Shown: positions 1 through 11,756 of the stretch, piece after piece
Position numbering within the stretch: the stretch's first letter is position 1
Layout: each line of letters begins with the position of its first letter
Source of the DNA: Agapetus fuscipes
Lineage: Eukaryota; Arthropoda; Insecta; Trichoptera; Glossosomatidae
Length of the DNA stretch: 64,000 bases
Direction: 5' to 3'
NCBI GenBank assembly: GCA_951799405.1
Contig: OX637345.1
Span: 8,184,001 to 8,248,000 of the forward strand
Position numbers and translations under genes: made by a program
The notes under the pieces: model-generated
The model's input: the letters and a program-made list of their open reading frames with translations, nothing else
What the model was told of the DNA's origin: nothing
Database searches by the model: none

Positions 1-64
1 AATGACGTGTTTGAGTGGTTTCCCACAGTAACTAACCTTGCAACTTTTGCCGGCCTTCCCTGAA

Positions 65-379
65 ATCTAATCTAATCTAATTTAAGTTGCAAAGATATGA
101 CGTAACATTGGAGATTCACATTGTATGCATTCTCACACGCACGTACAAGTTTGCGCTTGCACATGCCGCATGTAAACCTACAACATAAAAACCAAAATCT
201 CATATGGACATACACCCTGCAACTTTTGCCGTCCTTCTCTAAAACAGGGGTGACATTGGCAAAGTGAACCATTTTCTACAGCATGGGTGGTCAGCCGTGA
301 AACAGGGGAAAAATTGTCAAAGTGAACCATTTTTTGCAGTATGGGTGGTCAGCTACATATCAACCTATAAGTCAAGGAA
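65..379 (-). repeat. Family A copy with internal duplication
   Basis: Full-length family A element (reference copy 54460-54712) with a TCTAA-repeat tail. The segment from the TGAAACAGGGG motif to the GGTGGTCAGC motif occurs twice in tandem (about 243-298 and 299-353). Confidence 0.8.
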
Positions 380-989
380 CGGTCCGGTCATTGTTAATTT
401 TTACAACATTGAAGGATGGTCCGCCCTCAGTGCAAACGGGCACTTTGGCCACCGCAACAGTTTGCCGTGGGCTAAAGAAACGAGTTCATTAAATATTCAA
501 ATCACCCCGTACATAAAAACCGGCGAGTATTGACGGCCAGATTTATAACATGAATGGCAAATGAAAAATGCTCCAGGTCTTTGCATATTGTCTACCTATA
601 ATAATAATCTATACAATCTAAGCTGCAAAGATATATTAGCATTTCAGGCCCGTATTTAAAGCGGTTCCATCATAGAACGACACAGTGAAAAAATGACACA
701 TTTTTTTCGAGCCCCCCCCCCCTCTTGCTGTAATAATGGATGAGCTTAATAATTAATAATGTTATATTACTTACATAATATTTTGTATATTTTGTAGGAA
801 ATGGTATTTACAAGAACGACGTCACTTTTGGTACTCGTACATCATTTGCCATCATCCGCAGACCAGACTACCCCCCCCTTAATGCGAATGACGTAATATG
901 GACAGCCCCACATGACAAAACATGAAATTCCGAAACATAAATATTATCATAAACGGTTTTGTCACTGGTCCGTTCTATCCTGTCACCAT
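380..989. other. Unassigned AT-rich stretch
   Basis: No gene or repeat match within the window. It contains poly-C tracts near 711-722 and 870. Confidence 0.5.
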
Positions 990-1206
990 TTAATGCATAC
1001 CAACAAACAGACACGCGTAAGTTCGCGCTAACAAATGCTGGATGCGCACTTACAAATTAAAATCCAAATCTCGCAACTGCCGCAATTTCAAATGAATATA
1101 TAAATCCTGAAACTTTTGCCTACATTCCCTGAAAAATGGGTGGCATTGGTAAAAGTGCACCAAGATTTTACAGCACGGGAGATCAGCCTTATACCGACCT
1201 ATTATT
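990..1206 (-). repeat. Diverged family A copy
   Basis: Order and spacing of the ACAAACAGACACG, CCAAATCTC, TTCCCTGAAA and GATCAGCCTTATACC blocks match reversed family A. The tail is lost. Confidence 0.6.
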
Positions 1207-1714
1207 CAACGAACTTATTACTTATGTCTCTGAATATCCCAGTCGTTCGCTAATTCCGAAATTTGATCCATCCACACTTTCAACGGTCCCTCTCTACCGC
1301 GGCTTCTTGAGCTTGAAAAGACGAAATTTTTTATAGTGCTTTTTGCAAGAACGTAAACGTTATCTCCTACTTAATAGCTAATCTCCTACACGAATAGTAT
1401 TGCAGCTAGGTAGATAGGTAGATTTTTATAGTTTTTTTACGTTAGAGCACCGTTACAAACGTCCATCTCTGTGGAGAACAATTGCGTACCTCAGCCCGAG
1501 GCGCCAGAACTGGCTGGCCGATGTCAAAAGCAATAAAACGATTTCATAATCCGCCGAAACAAGCAGGTTTTGCTCGACTACCGGCCCACTGGCTGGTCTC
1601 TTCTGACATCAAAGCTACGAAAATAACACCTAACACAGTCAACGTGTTCCGCACGCGACAACATTGTGACGTCACACGGCCGGATTGCTGGAGAAAAATA
1701 AAACACTTGTGAAA
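1207..1714. other. Unassigned stretch
   Basis: Moderate GC from 1480 to 1690; short open frames on both strands show no recognisable domain. Confidence 0.5.
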
Positions 1715-1810
1715 CTACACTGCTTAAACTGACCGCGGTGAACATCGGAACTAACGTCGCCATCTTGTAAGACGAAACTTTTAATAGTTCAGTGTGAAGT
1801 TACAGATGTA
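1715..1810 (+). mobile_element. End of a short inverted-repeat element
   Basis: CGGTGAACATCGGAACTAA and CATCTTGTAA match the left terminus of the inverted-repeat element at 41394-41739. Only one end is present. Confidence 0.45.
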
Positions 1811-1839
1811 CACGGTTTAAACTGAATTTAGATTTGTAT

Positions 1840-2106
1840 TCCTTGACTTAAATGTTGGTATGAGGCTGACCACCCATACTGTAAAAATATATTCACTTTG
1901 CCAATGTCACCCCTGGTTCAGGGAAGTTCGGCAAGAGTTGCAGGGCTTATGTTCATTTGAGATTGGGTTTTTATACTGTAGGTCCACATGCGGCATGTGT
2001 TAGCGCGAAATTATACATGTCTGCTTGTGAGAATCAGAATGCGTTTATTATGAATCTTAAATGATATACATACATCTTTGCAGCTTAGATTTAGATTGTA
2101 GATGAC
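1840..2106 (+). repeat. Family A copy
   Basis: Near full length, from TTCCTTGACTT to CAGCTTAGATTTAGATTG, with few differences from the reference copy. Confidence 0.8.
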
Positions 2107-2320
2107 AGCTAAAGAAAGGCGCGGTTATGCCTTCAAGCTGATAAAACCCTTTTTTTGTTTTTCTTCTAATTAATCTTGATAAATTTAGCTAATTTCGCAT
2201 TGAACTTACTCGCATGGACATCCGTAGACGGATTTTGAAAATCTCGGAAATGTGGCCTTACCTGAAAAGAAAATAAAAATATAATTAGTACAAAATAGTC
2301 AACAGTAAAATAAATAAGCA

Positions 2321-2576
2321 TTAGGATGATTTATTTGATGAGAGCTTTTGTGTGAATCCTACTTCAAGAAACCTGTAAGTGCTTAGTCGTCGCTATAGAA
2401 AGCGTATCTTGTTTCTGTAAGGGTGGATGGACCTTTTGTAAAATCGTGTGAGGTTTTTAAATAAACGAAAATTTCATTAAATCTACTTTTTTTTCTAATC
2501 AACCGGGAAACGATCCAAGGAACTTTAGAATACGACTCTATATGGTTAACCACTAGACAACGGACCGGTCTAACCC
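2321..2576 (-). repeat. Diverged SINE D copy
   Basis: On the minus strand the tRNA-like head (CGGTCCGTTGTCTAGTGGTT) is followed by the GGTCCATCCACCCTTACAG body block and the GATTCACACAAAAGC tail block of SINE D. Confidence 0.6.
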
Positions 2577-2939
2577 CACTGCCTAAATAACTCATATAAT
2601 TGAGATATTTTCAATTATATTCGAGAGAACTCGATCGAAAAGATCCCATTTCAATAAGTAGTCAATTTAGAGCATTGGATCTCAACCAATGGAACGCGAG
2701 CTATTTTTTAATTTTCCATTGAAGGTATTCATTAAAAGATTTCAGGTTTCAGACCATCAGAAAGTGTATGACACTATTTGGAGTGCTGCAAGGTTGTTAG
2801 TTTGCCATTGCTTTCAGCCATACATAGGAACATCATAGGAAGTGGCGATAGATGTTGGTTTTGAATAAAGCCCGAATCAAATTGGGATGGGAACACAGTT
2901 ATTGGTAAATAATTCCGTAAACAGGCAATTTGGCAAAGG
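2577..2939. other. Unassigned stretch
   Basis: AT-rich, no supported feature. Confidence 0.5.
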
Positions 2940-3067
2940 AATGAGTCGTGAAAACGCCGAATTAAAAATACTCCTAATTTCTATCAAAAACAGAAATCTG
3001 TTGAACCTTGGAAACATTTTGACGAACGAAAAATACCGTATACTCTATCTTATTACAAAATATATCT
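2940..3067 (+). pseudogene. LINE Y C-terminal fragment
   Basis: The frame ending KNRNLLNLGNILTNEKYRI resembles the GHIMRNEKYRLL motif near the end of insect LINE reverse transcriptase proteins. The same motif is at 12079-12175 and 58310-58570. A stop follows KYI. Confidence 0.45.
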
Positions 3068-3250
3068 AAAATGTATGTTGCAAAGACATAATAATGCTTA
3101 AGATACATATGCTATATAAGTTCGCACTGACACATTCAGCATGTGTACCTACTTACAAAATAAGACCCAAACCTCAAATGAACATAAGCTTTGCAACTTT
3201 TACAACTGTCCCCGAAACAAGAGTGACGTAAAAATTAAGCAATTTTAAAT
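3068..3250 (-). repeat. Family A fragment
   Basis: 3' two thirds of a reversed copy (TGTTGCAAAGACAT to CCCCGAAACAAGAG), well diverged. Confidence 0.6.
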
Positions 3251-3329
3251 GTTTTTTTGCTCAATGTTTTTACCTACCTGACTATAATTTATACCTATTG
3301 ACTGGATTTAATGAGGTGTCTTTTGCTGT

Positions 3330-3465
3330 AATCATACCTGAAGATGACCTACTAGGTCGAAAACGCGTTTGTAATTTATTTAAAGATTTTTATCTTTTTA
3401 AATATATTTGAGTGAAAATAAACAGTGTTTTCTTTGAATTCCTTCAAAAAAATTGTAAACTAAAC
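3330..3465 (+). other. Hammerhead-like 3' module of a retroelement-like repeat
   Basis: CTGAAGA (3338-3344) is followed by a short hairpin (GACC/GGTC), then GAAA and the self-complementary AACGCGTT, with a downstream AGTGAAAATAAACAGTGTTT. That downstream block recurs in the palindrome at 56674-56910. Confidence 0.4.
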
Positions 3466-3486
3466 AATTTTAAATGTTTGGTTTGC

Positions 3487-3570
3487 CTCTAATCTAATAT
3501 TTAAGTTGAAAAGATATGTAACATTGGGGATTCACATTATATCCATTCTCAAAAGCAGACTTGTATAAGC
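3487..3570 (-). repeat. Family A 3' fragment
   Basis: CTAATCTAATATTTAAGTTG tail and CATTCTCAAAAGCAGACTTG block only. Confidence 0.55.
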
Positions 3571-4084
3571 TCTTTACCAATAAAAATAAAATAAAATAAA
3601 ACGCCAAAGAAATCTATGAAACATAATAAAAATAATAAAAATTTAGTTAAAAAGAAAGGCCATACTAAGTCACCAATATTTAGATAAACCGCCATTTTTT
3701 CGATCCTTTAATACCTCTTTCAATATTTTTATAACAAAAAGTTAGAAAAACACAGATAATGGTTGTAGGTCTCTGATCAATACAAAAATATGAGTCAATG
3801 ACAATGGAGAGGCGATGGTCCGAACCTAAAAATAATGAGGCCTTCTCCTAACCGCCGTAATCACCCGAAATTAGCCGAACCTAGTCAGGCGGGCATCATC
3901 AGATGACTCGGGTCTCCTTCAGACAATTGCTCTGCATGCAACGGTCTTACATGATATTGACTGGAGCTACAGCCATTTTATCTCAGGAGACTTTTATTTT
4001 TTTAATTTTTATCGCTGTTTTATACGTGCTGGTGCTATATGTATATTTTTGCTATTTAATTACATAATTACACATTATTTCGAT
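3571..4084. other. Unassigned stretch
   Basis: AT-rich; nothing supported. Confidence 0.5.
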
Positions 4085-4309
4085 ACCTTAAAGGTAAACT
4101 TGAATAAGTGCCATCTGAAAATACCATGGGTTTCTCAGATAAATGCACCTTTATCATATTTTCTACGACAGAAAACACTAAGAGAGTGTGAAAATAGTTT
4201 AGAAGTTTTTCGTGAGCACTGCCCTACAATTAGTTCACTCAATATGAGACGTTAATCCACGATTTCTCAAATCAGTGAATCAGTACTTATTCAGTTTTAC
4301 CTTTAAGGT
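4085..4309. mobile_element. MITE-like element with ACCTTAAAGGT ends
   Basis: Ends are inverted: ACCTTAAAGGTAAACTTGAA at the left, and the complement of TTCAGTTTTACCTTTAAGGT at the right. A truncated second copy at 15790-15960 shares the interior GGGTTTCTCAGATAA and GAAAACACTA blocks. No transposase frame. Confidence 0.65.
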
Positions 4310-4554
4310 GGCGATTTAGTCTCACAAGAAGTCGATATTTGATAATGTCTATACCCTATAGTTTTAGACAAAATATGGAAAAAATAGCTTTAGTTTTTTC
4401 ATATTTTCTCGAAAACTTTTCAGTTTAAACAAAATGAGGGGTTAGTGAGCATTTTGGTCTTTCAAAAAAAGAATGGTCTAGTATACGTGTAAGAATGACA
4501 TGCAAAAGTGATAGTTTGAGTAGGGCATCACACATGAATATTCCGCCAAGTTTA

Positions 4555-4795
4555 ATGGACGATTGGAGAGTAGGCACCGTTTACATCAGAAGGTACTCGG
4601 TTCGAAACCCCGGTAGAGATCAAAAATCATTATTTAATTTTCAACAATGCTCCGGGGTGAATACTCGGGTACACATCTCGATACCGGTTGTAAAAAAGGT
4701 TCATCCAGCCTTACAGAAACTCGGCGTTAGTTGAATTGAGTGTGATTATGGATAAATGAGCTTGCAGAGGGCCTTGAGATGCGATTTAAAGTACC
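4555..4795 (+). repeat. Diverged SINE D copy
   Basis: Has a GGTTCGAAACCCC B-box, then CCGGTTG...GGTTCATCCAGCCTTACAG and GAGCTTGCAGAGGGCCTTGA in SINE D order. Confidence 0.55.
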
Positions 4796-4806
4796 GGCAA
4801 GGTTTT

Positions 4807-5050
4807 CTAATCTAATCTAATCTAAGCTGCAAAGATATATATCATTTAAGATTTATATTAAATGCATTCCCACAAGCAGACATGTATAATTTCGCGCTAA
4901 CACATGCCGCATGTGGACCTACAATATAAAAACCCAATCTCAAATGAACATAAGCCTTGCAACTCTTGCCGTCCTTCCCTGAAACAGGGGTGACATTGGC
5001 AAAGTGAACCAATTTTTTACAGTATGGGTGGTCAGCCACATAACAACCTA
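4807..5050 (-). repeat. Family A copy
   Basis: Nearly intact, with a TCTAA-repeat tail and little divergence. Confidence 0.8.
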
Positions 5051-5159
5051 TTTTCATTAAGCGTAAAAATAAATGAGACATCCTGTCCCTATGAAAACAG
5101 GGAAAATAACACTATTTCACTAATAAATGACTTGTGTAAACTGACCCATGTGGAATTTC

Positions 5160-5345
5160 AGTTGCAAAGACATATAGATATTTAAAATTCATCATCAATG
5201 CGTGTCCACAAGCAGATAAGTGTAAATGTGCGCTAACACAATCATGCTGAATGTGTGATTACAAAATGAAAACCCAGATCTCGAAAGAAACATTAGCTCT
5301 GCAACTTTTATCGCCCTTTCCTGAAAGAAGGATGATAAAATCAAT
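5160..5345 (-). repeat. Family A copy, 5' truncated
   Basis: Blocks AGTTGCAAAGACATAT to TTCCTGAAAGAAGG, diverged. Confidence 0.6.
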
Positions 5346-5380
5346 AATTGAATAAATCCAATTCATAAATTAAAAAGTAA

Positions 5381-5458
5381 AATGTACCTATACGTGTGCT
5401 TGTGGGCATGAGTTCAAAATGAATCTTAAATGTTATTTTAGATTTGTAACTTAGATCA
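5381..5458 (+). repeat. Family A 3' fragment
   Basis: GTGCTTGTGGGCATG to GTAACTTAGAT only, opposite in strand to its neighbours. Confidence 0.55.
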
Positions 5459-5487
5459 AAGGCCATTCGTTAACGCTTCTCTATAAT

Positions 5488-5727
5488 AATCAATAATCTA
5501 AGTTGCAAAGATGTATAACATTTGAGATTCATATTAAATGCATTCCCGTAAGCAGACACGTACCTAGTAGTTCGAGCTTACACATGCCGCCATGTAGACT
5601 TCCAACATAAGAAAAACAATCTGAAATGAACATAAGCCCTGCGTCTCTTGTCGACCTTTCCTATTCGATATTGGCAAAGTGAACCATTTTTTTACAGTAT
5701 AGGTGGTCAGCCTCATACTCCTTACTA
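5488..5727 (-). repeat. Family A copy
   Basis: Full span with a small deletion around the CAGGGGTGAC block. Confidence 0.75.
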
Positions 5728-6002
5728 TAAAAAATACTTTTGCACTTGTCTTCTGACACCTTCACTCACAACAGAGGTAGGTTTGAGCGTATAATACTTG
5801 AGAGAGGGAGACGGAGCTTGAAATAAAATATAACGTAGAAATAAGCAGTAATGACAAGGCTCGACCTCTAGAGGAATGTCTGGAAGACAAGAGAACAGTA
5901 ATGGTGGCGCGACTGCGGCGTGGCGGCCAAATTCATGTTATTATGAGGGATCGGATGCCGAACAGCGTTTTGTGGACGATTACGGGCTCAATGGACAACG
6001 CA

Positions 6003-6331
6003 ACGCAACTAAGCTACACATATAGTGTAACGTTTTGCCGCGTTGTCCTCGAAGAATTTTGCATGTGGCGAGCGGATTCTATTTACTTTTACAGGAAAGG
6101 GCCAACCACTTCAGTTGAAGTGGGGGTTTCGTTGAATTGGGGGTTTCTCAGCTCCCGATGGGGGGTGGTACTTATTTCTTGTGAAGGCTAAGTAAGCCCC
6201 ACCGGTATTTTATGTTGGGTTTTGAAATAAAGACCGAAACGGGAAATCATTTCTAACACCCTCCGTGGGATTCGAACTCGAGCTCTCGGCATGTAATGTA
6301 AGCTCTCTACCAACGGAGCTATAGACCGGGC
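6003..6331 (-). repeat. SINE B copy
   Basis: Full length. On the minus strand it has the tRNA-like head (CGGTCTATAGCTCC..., B-box GAGTTCGAATCCC), the TGTCAGAAATGATTTCCCG-type block, the body and the AGTGTAGCTTAGTTGCG-type tail. The GTTGAATTGGGGGTTTC segment is duplicated in the body. Confidence 0.75.
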
Positions 6332-6643
6332 TTACATCTAAACGAAATGACATCTGTAAGGTTTAAGTTGGAATTATGGTCGTTTGATATATTTACAATT
6401 ATAACTATTTCAAACTTTTCGGATATTAGGCGAACCGTTATAGGAGAGCTTACATAAATTCTCGACGTTTCGTCAACGACTTCTGGAGGCACCCTCTCTG
6501 CACGACGACAGAGAATGAACAACATTCAATTCAACGGTTCGTCTAATATCCAAAAAGTTTGATTACTCAAGTAACTAGGTATACTTGTAAAAGAATGGCA
6601 TCTTCTTCTTTCAGTGATACCTCTGTAGAAGATCGGCGATCAT

Positions 6644-6725
6644 TTATGATTTATTTGGTGAGCTCTGTTTTAAGGTTAACACACCCAAAGACCCTCTGCG
6701 AGCTTGGTCGTCGCTATAGAAAGCG
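6644..6725 (-). repeat. SINE D tail fragment
   Basis: Tail block ATTTATTTGGTGAGC...CCCTCTGCGAGCTTGGTCGTC only. Confidence 0.55.
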
Positions 6726-6979
6726 TTTTTATTTGATAATTTTATAAAGAGGAATGCAATTCACCAACCAATTTTGGCCAGAAATAGGTATTAACACGAT
6801 CAATTAAAAATAATACATCGATTTTTACATTAATGATGTATGAATTCTGAATTACCCATCTGTCAACCTGGGTCAAAAATATCATCAAGGGGCCAGACAG
6901 GATTCGAACCAGTGGTGTCTTATTTCAAACACGCTTGTCGAAAAATCTCGGAGATATTATAACAATTTAGAATGGCACA

Positions 6980-7045
6980 TAAGCCAAACCTTTAAAATCA
7001 TGCCGTATTTTCCTGAAGCAGGGGTGAATTGGCAAAAGTGAAAAA
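6980..7045 (-). repeat. Family A internal fragment
   Basis: TCCTGAAGCAGGGGTGAATT and GGCAAAAGTG blocks in reversed order; short. Confidence 0.4.
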
Positions 7046-7348
7046 GACATTACACACTACACAGCCTTCACATCGGAAATAATGCGGTAAGAAGTAGCAC
7101 TATATTAGATCGTAGATTTTACTTTATTTTCTTTATTTATGTATCGAAACACCTTAAACAGGATCTAAAATTATGATAATTTGATCCCTGCATTTACTGA
7201 GCGCTGCTAATCTGACGATTCTGAATAACGCCGTGTCCCAAGTATCCTGTATCCCCAACACTTCACTCAAGCATAGCGTTTCAATAAAAAATACTCTAGA
7301 GCCCAATTTTACTAGCACACCTAGCGGCAGAATTTAAGCAACCTACTT

Positions 7349-7582
7349 ATCCTTTGACTTATAAGTTGGTATGAGGCTGACCGCCCATGCTGTAAAAAAA
7401 TGTTTCACTTTGCCAATGTCACCCTGTTGCAGGGAAGGACGGCAAAAGTTGCTAGGCTTATGTTCATTTAAGGTTTGGTTTTCGAATTGTAAGTACCTAC
7501 ACATGCAGCATTTGTAAGCGAGCACTTACACGTGTCTGTTTGTGGGCATGCATTTAATATGAACTGTAAATGTTAACATTTT
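7349..7582 (+). repeat. Family A copy, tail lost
   Basis: From CTTTGACTTATAAGTTGG to ACTGTAAATGTTAAC. Confidence 0.75.
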
Positions 7583-7638
7583 ACGCACACACTCTCAATG
7601 TTGTATGCCCAACACTCACAGGGAGATCCCAAACATAG

Positions 7639-7860
7639 CCTATAATCTAAGTTGCAACGATATATCAAATTTAAGATTCATATTACATGCATCACGTATA
7701 AGTTAGCGCTTACACATGCCGCATGTGAACTTAAAACATAAAAAACCCAATCTCAAATGAACATAAGCCCTATAACTCTAACCGACCTTCCCTGAAACAG
7801 GGGTAACATTGGTAAAGTGAACCATTTTTTACAGTACGTGTGGTCAGCCACATACCAACC
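7639..7860 (-). repeat. Family A copy
   Basis: From the TATAATCTAAGTTGC tail to CATACCAACCT, lying 57 bp from a plus-strand copy and so forming a loose inverted pair with it. Confidence 0.75.
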
Positions 7861-8779
7861 TTTTCATCAATAAAGTACTAAAATTAATTACGAAATGTAG
7901 GGAAAACAAGTTTTAGCACTGGTATAGATGGGACCAAATAAACAACTGTGAAGGAAAGCCAATGTTTGTAATTATTGTTTTCTTGAAAATCATGTGAGAT
8001 ATTGTCGTTTAAGATGTTTTAGTAACTTTACAATTTTCTGTTAATGCGTTGTCACTTCGACGTGTCTTCATTTTTGTTTTTTGACGCGCTTACTACGTCG
8101 ACTTGTCATTACACTGCTGTCAACTCTCACTGTCGATGATATGTGTCACCTATTGTTATCCTTTTCTCTCAAACTCATTCGTGAGCGCTGACCTTTTTGC
8201 TATCTCCCTCCGTCACACATGCATACTTTACATACATCCATCTCCCTTCCACGCGATTATCGCAAAAGTGGCAGTCAATGAAATCTAAACCCAGAACTGC
8301 TTTAGTATTCATGCATATTTTGGTAAACGCAATAAGAGAGTTTAAACATATTTTTTTTATACTCGGGGTAGATAATCTGCATGCTAAGTTAGTGGAAGGA
8401 CAAAGCAATCGACAGAATTAATAAAATACGGCACGCAAATCTGACCACATCAAAAAATACAAAAAAATATATTTACCTACGTTGATACTCAAGCACAGCG
8501 ACAACCAAAATATGTACGCAAACTAAAACAGCATATCCTGTGAGCGTTTACTTTTCCATACATTTTTTTTATAAAACGCTGTGGTACAACTTTTATACTT
8601 GGGTACAGAGAAAAAGGAGATCAGACGATGATGAGGATGAATGTGCGAGGAAACATTTGAGGGAATTTGAAAATGTGAAATAAGAGACTTTGAAATGTTG
8701 CATTATATCCTTCGGTGAACACAATGCGCCAATTCTTAACTCTGCAGAACAAAAAATGTTTATTCTTATGAAATATGAA
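7861..8779. other. Unassigned stretch
   Basis: Open frames near 8103-8421 overlap on both strands and show no domain. No repeat recognised. Confidence 0.5.
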
Positions 8780-9026
8780 ATTCCTTGACTTGTAGGTTGG
8801 AATGAGGCTGACCACCAATACTGTAAAAACTGTTCATTTTTCCAATTTAATCCACTGTTTCAGGGAAGGTCGGCAAAAGTTGCAGGGTTTATGTTCATTT
8901 GAGGTTACGAATTTAATTTGTAAGTACACATTCAGAATTTTTAAGCGCGAACTTACACGTGTCTGTTTGTGGGCATGCATTTATTATGAAGTTTAAATGT
9001 TAATGTATCTTTGCAACTTAGATAAT
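8780..9026 (+). repeat. Family A copy
   Basis: ATTCCTTGACTTGTAGG to CAACTTAGATAATAC; belongs to the subtype with AAGTACACATTCAG. Confidence 0.75.
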
Positions 9027-9059
9027 ACATTATTATGGAGTAAAGGTTATGAACACTAA

Positions 9060-9235
9060 GGCTGGTTTTAGTGTCGCGCTGACAACGCGCTGACCGTCAG
9101 CGCTGACCGTTCAAAATATTATGAACTTGTAGGAAGCGTTTTAGAATGGCGCGTAGCTGTCAGCGCGACAAGTTCATATATTTGGCTGTCAGCGCTGACG
9201 GTCAGCGTGTTGTCAGCGCGACACTAAAACCAGCC
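9060..9235 (+). mobile_element. PIF/Harbinger-like MITE, copy 1
   Basis: 176 bp; long inverted ends start GGCTGGTTTTAGTGTCGCGC. It is flanked by TAA on both sides, fitting the 3 bp TWA target duplications of PIF/Harbinger elements. A second copy lies inverted at 58587-58761. Confidence 0.75.
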
Positions 9236-9254
9236 TAAAGATAGTTTCACCGCA

Positions 9255-9515
9255 GTAGAAGACGACAGAGAGCTTAGAAGTCACAATCTGGAAATTTAAG
9301 GCAAACTAATAGGACGCTTCATTAGACATAGCACATTTCTAGGCAAAATGTTGAAGGAAAAATCTTGGGAAGACGAACAAGAGGTCACCCGAAAACTTCA
9401 TACTTCCAGGATTTGAAGCGGCTCATGGATGTCTCCTCCTATTCGCAGCTTAAGAGGATGGCAACCAACAGAGACAGATGGCTGGCACAACAAGGCACTG
9501 CCTTTAGAAAATGAT
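9255..9515 (+). pseudogene. LINE Z C-terminal remnant with one 56 bp unit
   Basis: After a frameshift the frame reads LGRRTRGHPKTSYFQDL..., then SYSQLKRMATNRDRWLAQQG, a GRPR-type LINE C-terminus. The last 56 bp (9452-9507) is the unit that is tandemly amplified at 24077, 36062 and 59056. Confidence 0.6.
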
Positions 9516-9537
9516 GACGAGTCAGACAAAATTTAAA

Positions 9538-9664
9538 AATAGGTTCACTTTGCCGATATCAACCCTGTTTCAGGGAAGGGCGGTAAAGTTGCAGAGTGTG
9601 TTTTCATTTGAGATTTAGGTTATTGGTTTGTAATAAGCTAAACACCTCCGCAACTAAGATTATA
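9538..9664 (+). repeat. Family A fragment
   Basis: GGTTCACTTTGCCGATATC to CAACTAAGATTATAG with an internal deletion. Confidence 0.6.
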
Positions 9665-9671
9665 GACAACG

Positions 9672-9748
9672 AAAAAAGGAATCGATTCTCACACCTTTGC
9701 CCTCTAGCGTTAAACGCAAGCGCTCTACCATCTGAGCTATCGACAGTG
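9672..9748 (-). repeat. SINE B tRNA-like head
   Basis: Minus strand: TCGATAGCTCAGATGGTAGA, GCGCTTGCG and a B-box-like GAATCGATTCC. It lacks a mature tRNA fold end and CCA context, so it is a SINE head. Confidence 0.45.
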
Positions 9749-9838
9749 TTTTAGTTTACATCTAGTATTTTACTTGCGATAAAGTTTATCGTGTGGATCA
9801 GATCACTGATTAATTATTATCGATATGTATATATATTG

Positions 9839-10100
9839 TTCCTTGACTTATAGGTTGTTATGCGGCTGACCACCCATAATATAAAAATTGGTTCACTTTG
9901 CCAATGTCACCCCTGTTTCAGGGAAGGACGGCAAGAGTTGCAAGGCTTATGTTCATTTGAGATTGGGTTTTTATATTGTAGGTCCACATGCGGCATGTGT
10001 TAGCGCGAAATTATACATATCTGCTTGTGGGAATTCATTTAGTATAAATCATAAATGATATATATCTTTGCAGCTTAGATTAGATTAGATTAGATTAGAT
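9839..10100 (+). repeat. Family A copy with long TTAGA tail
   Basis: Complete copy; the tail is about four TTAGA units, typical of a target-primed insertion. Confidence 0.82.
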
Positions 10101-10681
10101 ATGTCAGATCCCCTCTGTTGATGAGGCATCCTGGTTGGTGTAACGCCAGGTTCCTGGCGCAGCAGCAGGGTGTCGCGACGGAAGCAGACAGCGTTTCATC
10201 ACTCGCTATACGACCCCACTTCATCACCTTGTTAAAAAAACATATCCAAGCGCAGTACGGTCAACACAAATTGGCGACTATCTAATAAATCCAGTCGAAT
10301 ATAAAACATACAAGTGTACGCTCAAATGTCGCGTCCTCGGGAGAAAAAAAATGTGGAAGGTCGCGTTGCCACATACGCTTACTGGAGGCGCTGTTAAATA
10401 TTCAATACAAAGATTCAACAGCGCCTGCAGAAAGCGTAAATGGAAACACAAACTTCAATGCATTTTTTAACTATAATACATACGAAATGTGAGTCTGGTA
10501 GATACTAGTTTTTCTAAACAAAAGGTACATATTTTGAAAAACTAGAAGTAACATTGATATAATTAATAAGTGAAAATGGCGGTTGATCTGCAATGGTGGC
10601 GATTAAGTTTTTTTTTAATTCAGAACTTTATTTCATTTATTGTTTTATAATAAAATAGTTTATGGTTGATAAATATTTTTG
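10101..10681. other. Unassigned stretch with a hairpin
   Basis: Includes GGAGGCGCTGTT (10383) against AACAGCGCCTG (~10420), a hairpin of about 12 bp per arm that extends imperfectly through ACGCTT/AAGCGT. Confidence 0.4.
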
Positions 10682-10790
10682 ACCCTTGACTTACATCATA
10701 AGTAGGTGAGACGCTGACCATCCATACTGTCAAAATTGAATTCAAATGCCATCCCTGTTTCAAGAAAAGGCGACAAGAATTGTATGGCTA
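10682..10790 (+). repeat. Family A 5' fragment
   Basis: CCTTGACTTACATC to GCGACAAGAATTGTATGGC. Confidence 0.55.
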
Positions 10791-11342
10791 CTTGATATTA
10801 CAATTTGATGTAAAGGAACCTTCTTGACAATAAAAAAAACCACATTGTGAATCAAAAACGCTTATATTTTATTAACTCTTTTGTTGTTTGGTTTTTTTAG
10901 TAAGAAATATTTTAAAGATTGTTTTATGTACTTGTTGAAGCAAATCAAAGCTTCTCCATCGACAAATATAACACGTATTGTTTATCCAACGCAAATATAA
11001 ACACTCTAAAGTAAATTGGACGCTTTTAACATCAAATAACTTCACATCTCAGTGTTAATACATTTTCGCAAAGGCGAGACACGTTTAATTGTGTTTCTTG
11101 CTTCCACTTTGTTATGGCTCCTCAAACTTGACTTGCTAATTGCAAGAGCTTTGTGTGGCTCACACCATGGCACCTAAAATCAGTACGGCACCAATCAAAC
11201 ACATCAGACGTGAAAACTATCACGTATTTCTTTCTAATTAACATTATATTAGTTCCGTTACGCGAGCTTTAAAAAGAACGCTAAATTAAGATACCGATTA
11301 ATGATAGCAGACAGGATTTAATGTGTTGTTTCTGAAATTACA
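10791..11342. other. Unassigned AT-rich stretch
   Basis: Nothing supported. Confidence 0.5.
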
Positions 11343-11660
11343 AGGCGATAGTACGTGGCTGACCAACCATACTGTAAAAATGTTTCACTTTGCCGATGTC
11401 AGCCCCTGTTTCAGGGAAGCTCCGCAAGAGTTGCAAGGGCTTATTCTCATTTGAGATTTGGATTTTTATGTTGTAAGTTTACTGGCATTGCCTGCTTGTG
11501 GGCATGCATTTCATATTAATGAAATGCATGCCCACAAGAGTTGCAAGGGCTTATTCTCATTTGAGATTTGGATTTTTATGTTGTAAGTTTACTGGCATTG
11601 CCTGCTTGTGGGCATGCATTTCATATTAATCATAAATGCAATGTATTTTTTCCACTTAGA
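11343..11660 (+). repeat. Family A copy with 96 bp tandem duplication
   Basis: The segment 11425-11520 is repeated at 11535-11630. Between them, 11521-11538 is an 18-nt inverted copy of 11495-11512. Confidence 0.8.
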
Positions 11661-11756
11661 TTATTGCAGGTTCTGCACTTACAATGTTCTTTGACATTCT
11701 TGAGTTCTTCTCCCCTCAATCTTTCCTTGCATAATAAGATGGACGCAACTCGCAAA

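Noticed and set aside
9839..10100. TTAGA runs as telomere-like repeats
   Set aside because: Insect telomeric repeat is TTAGG. These runs are always the tails of family A.
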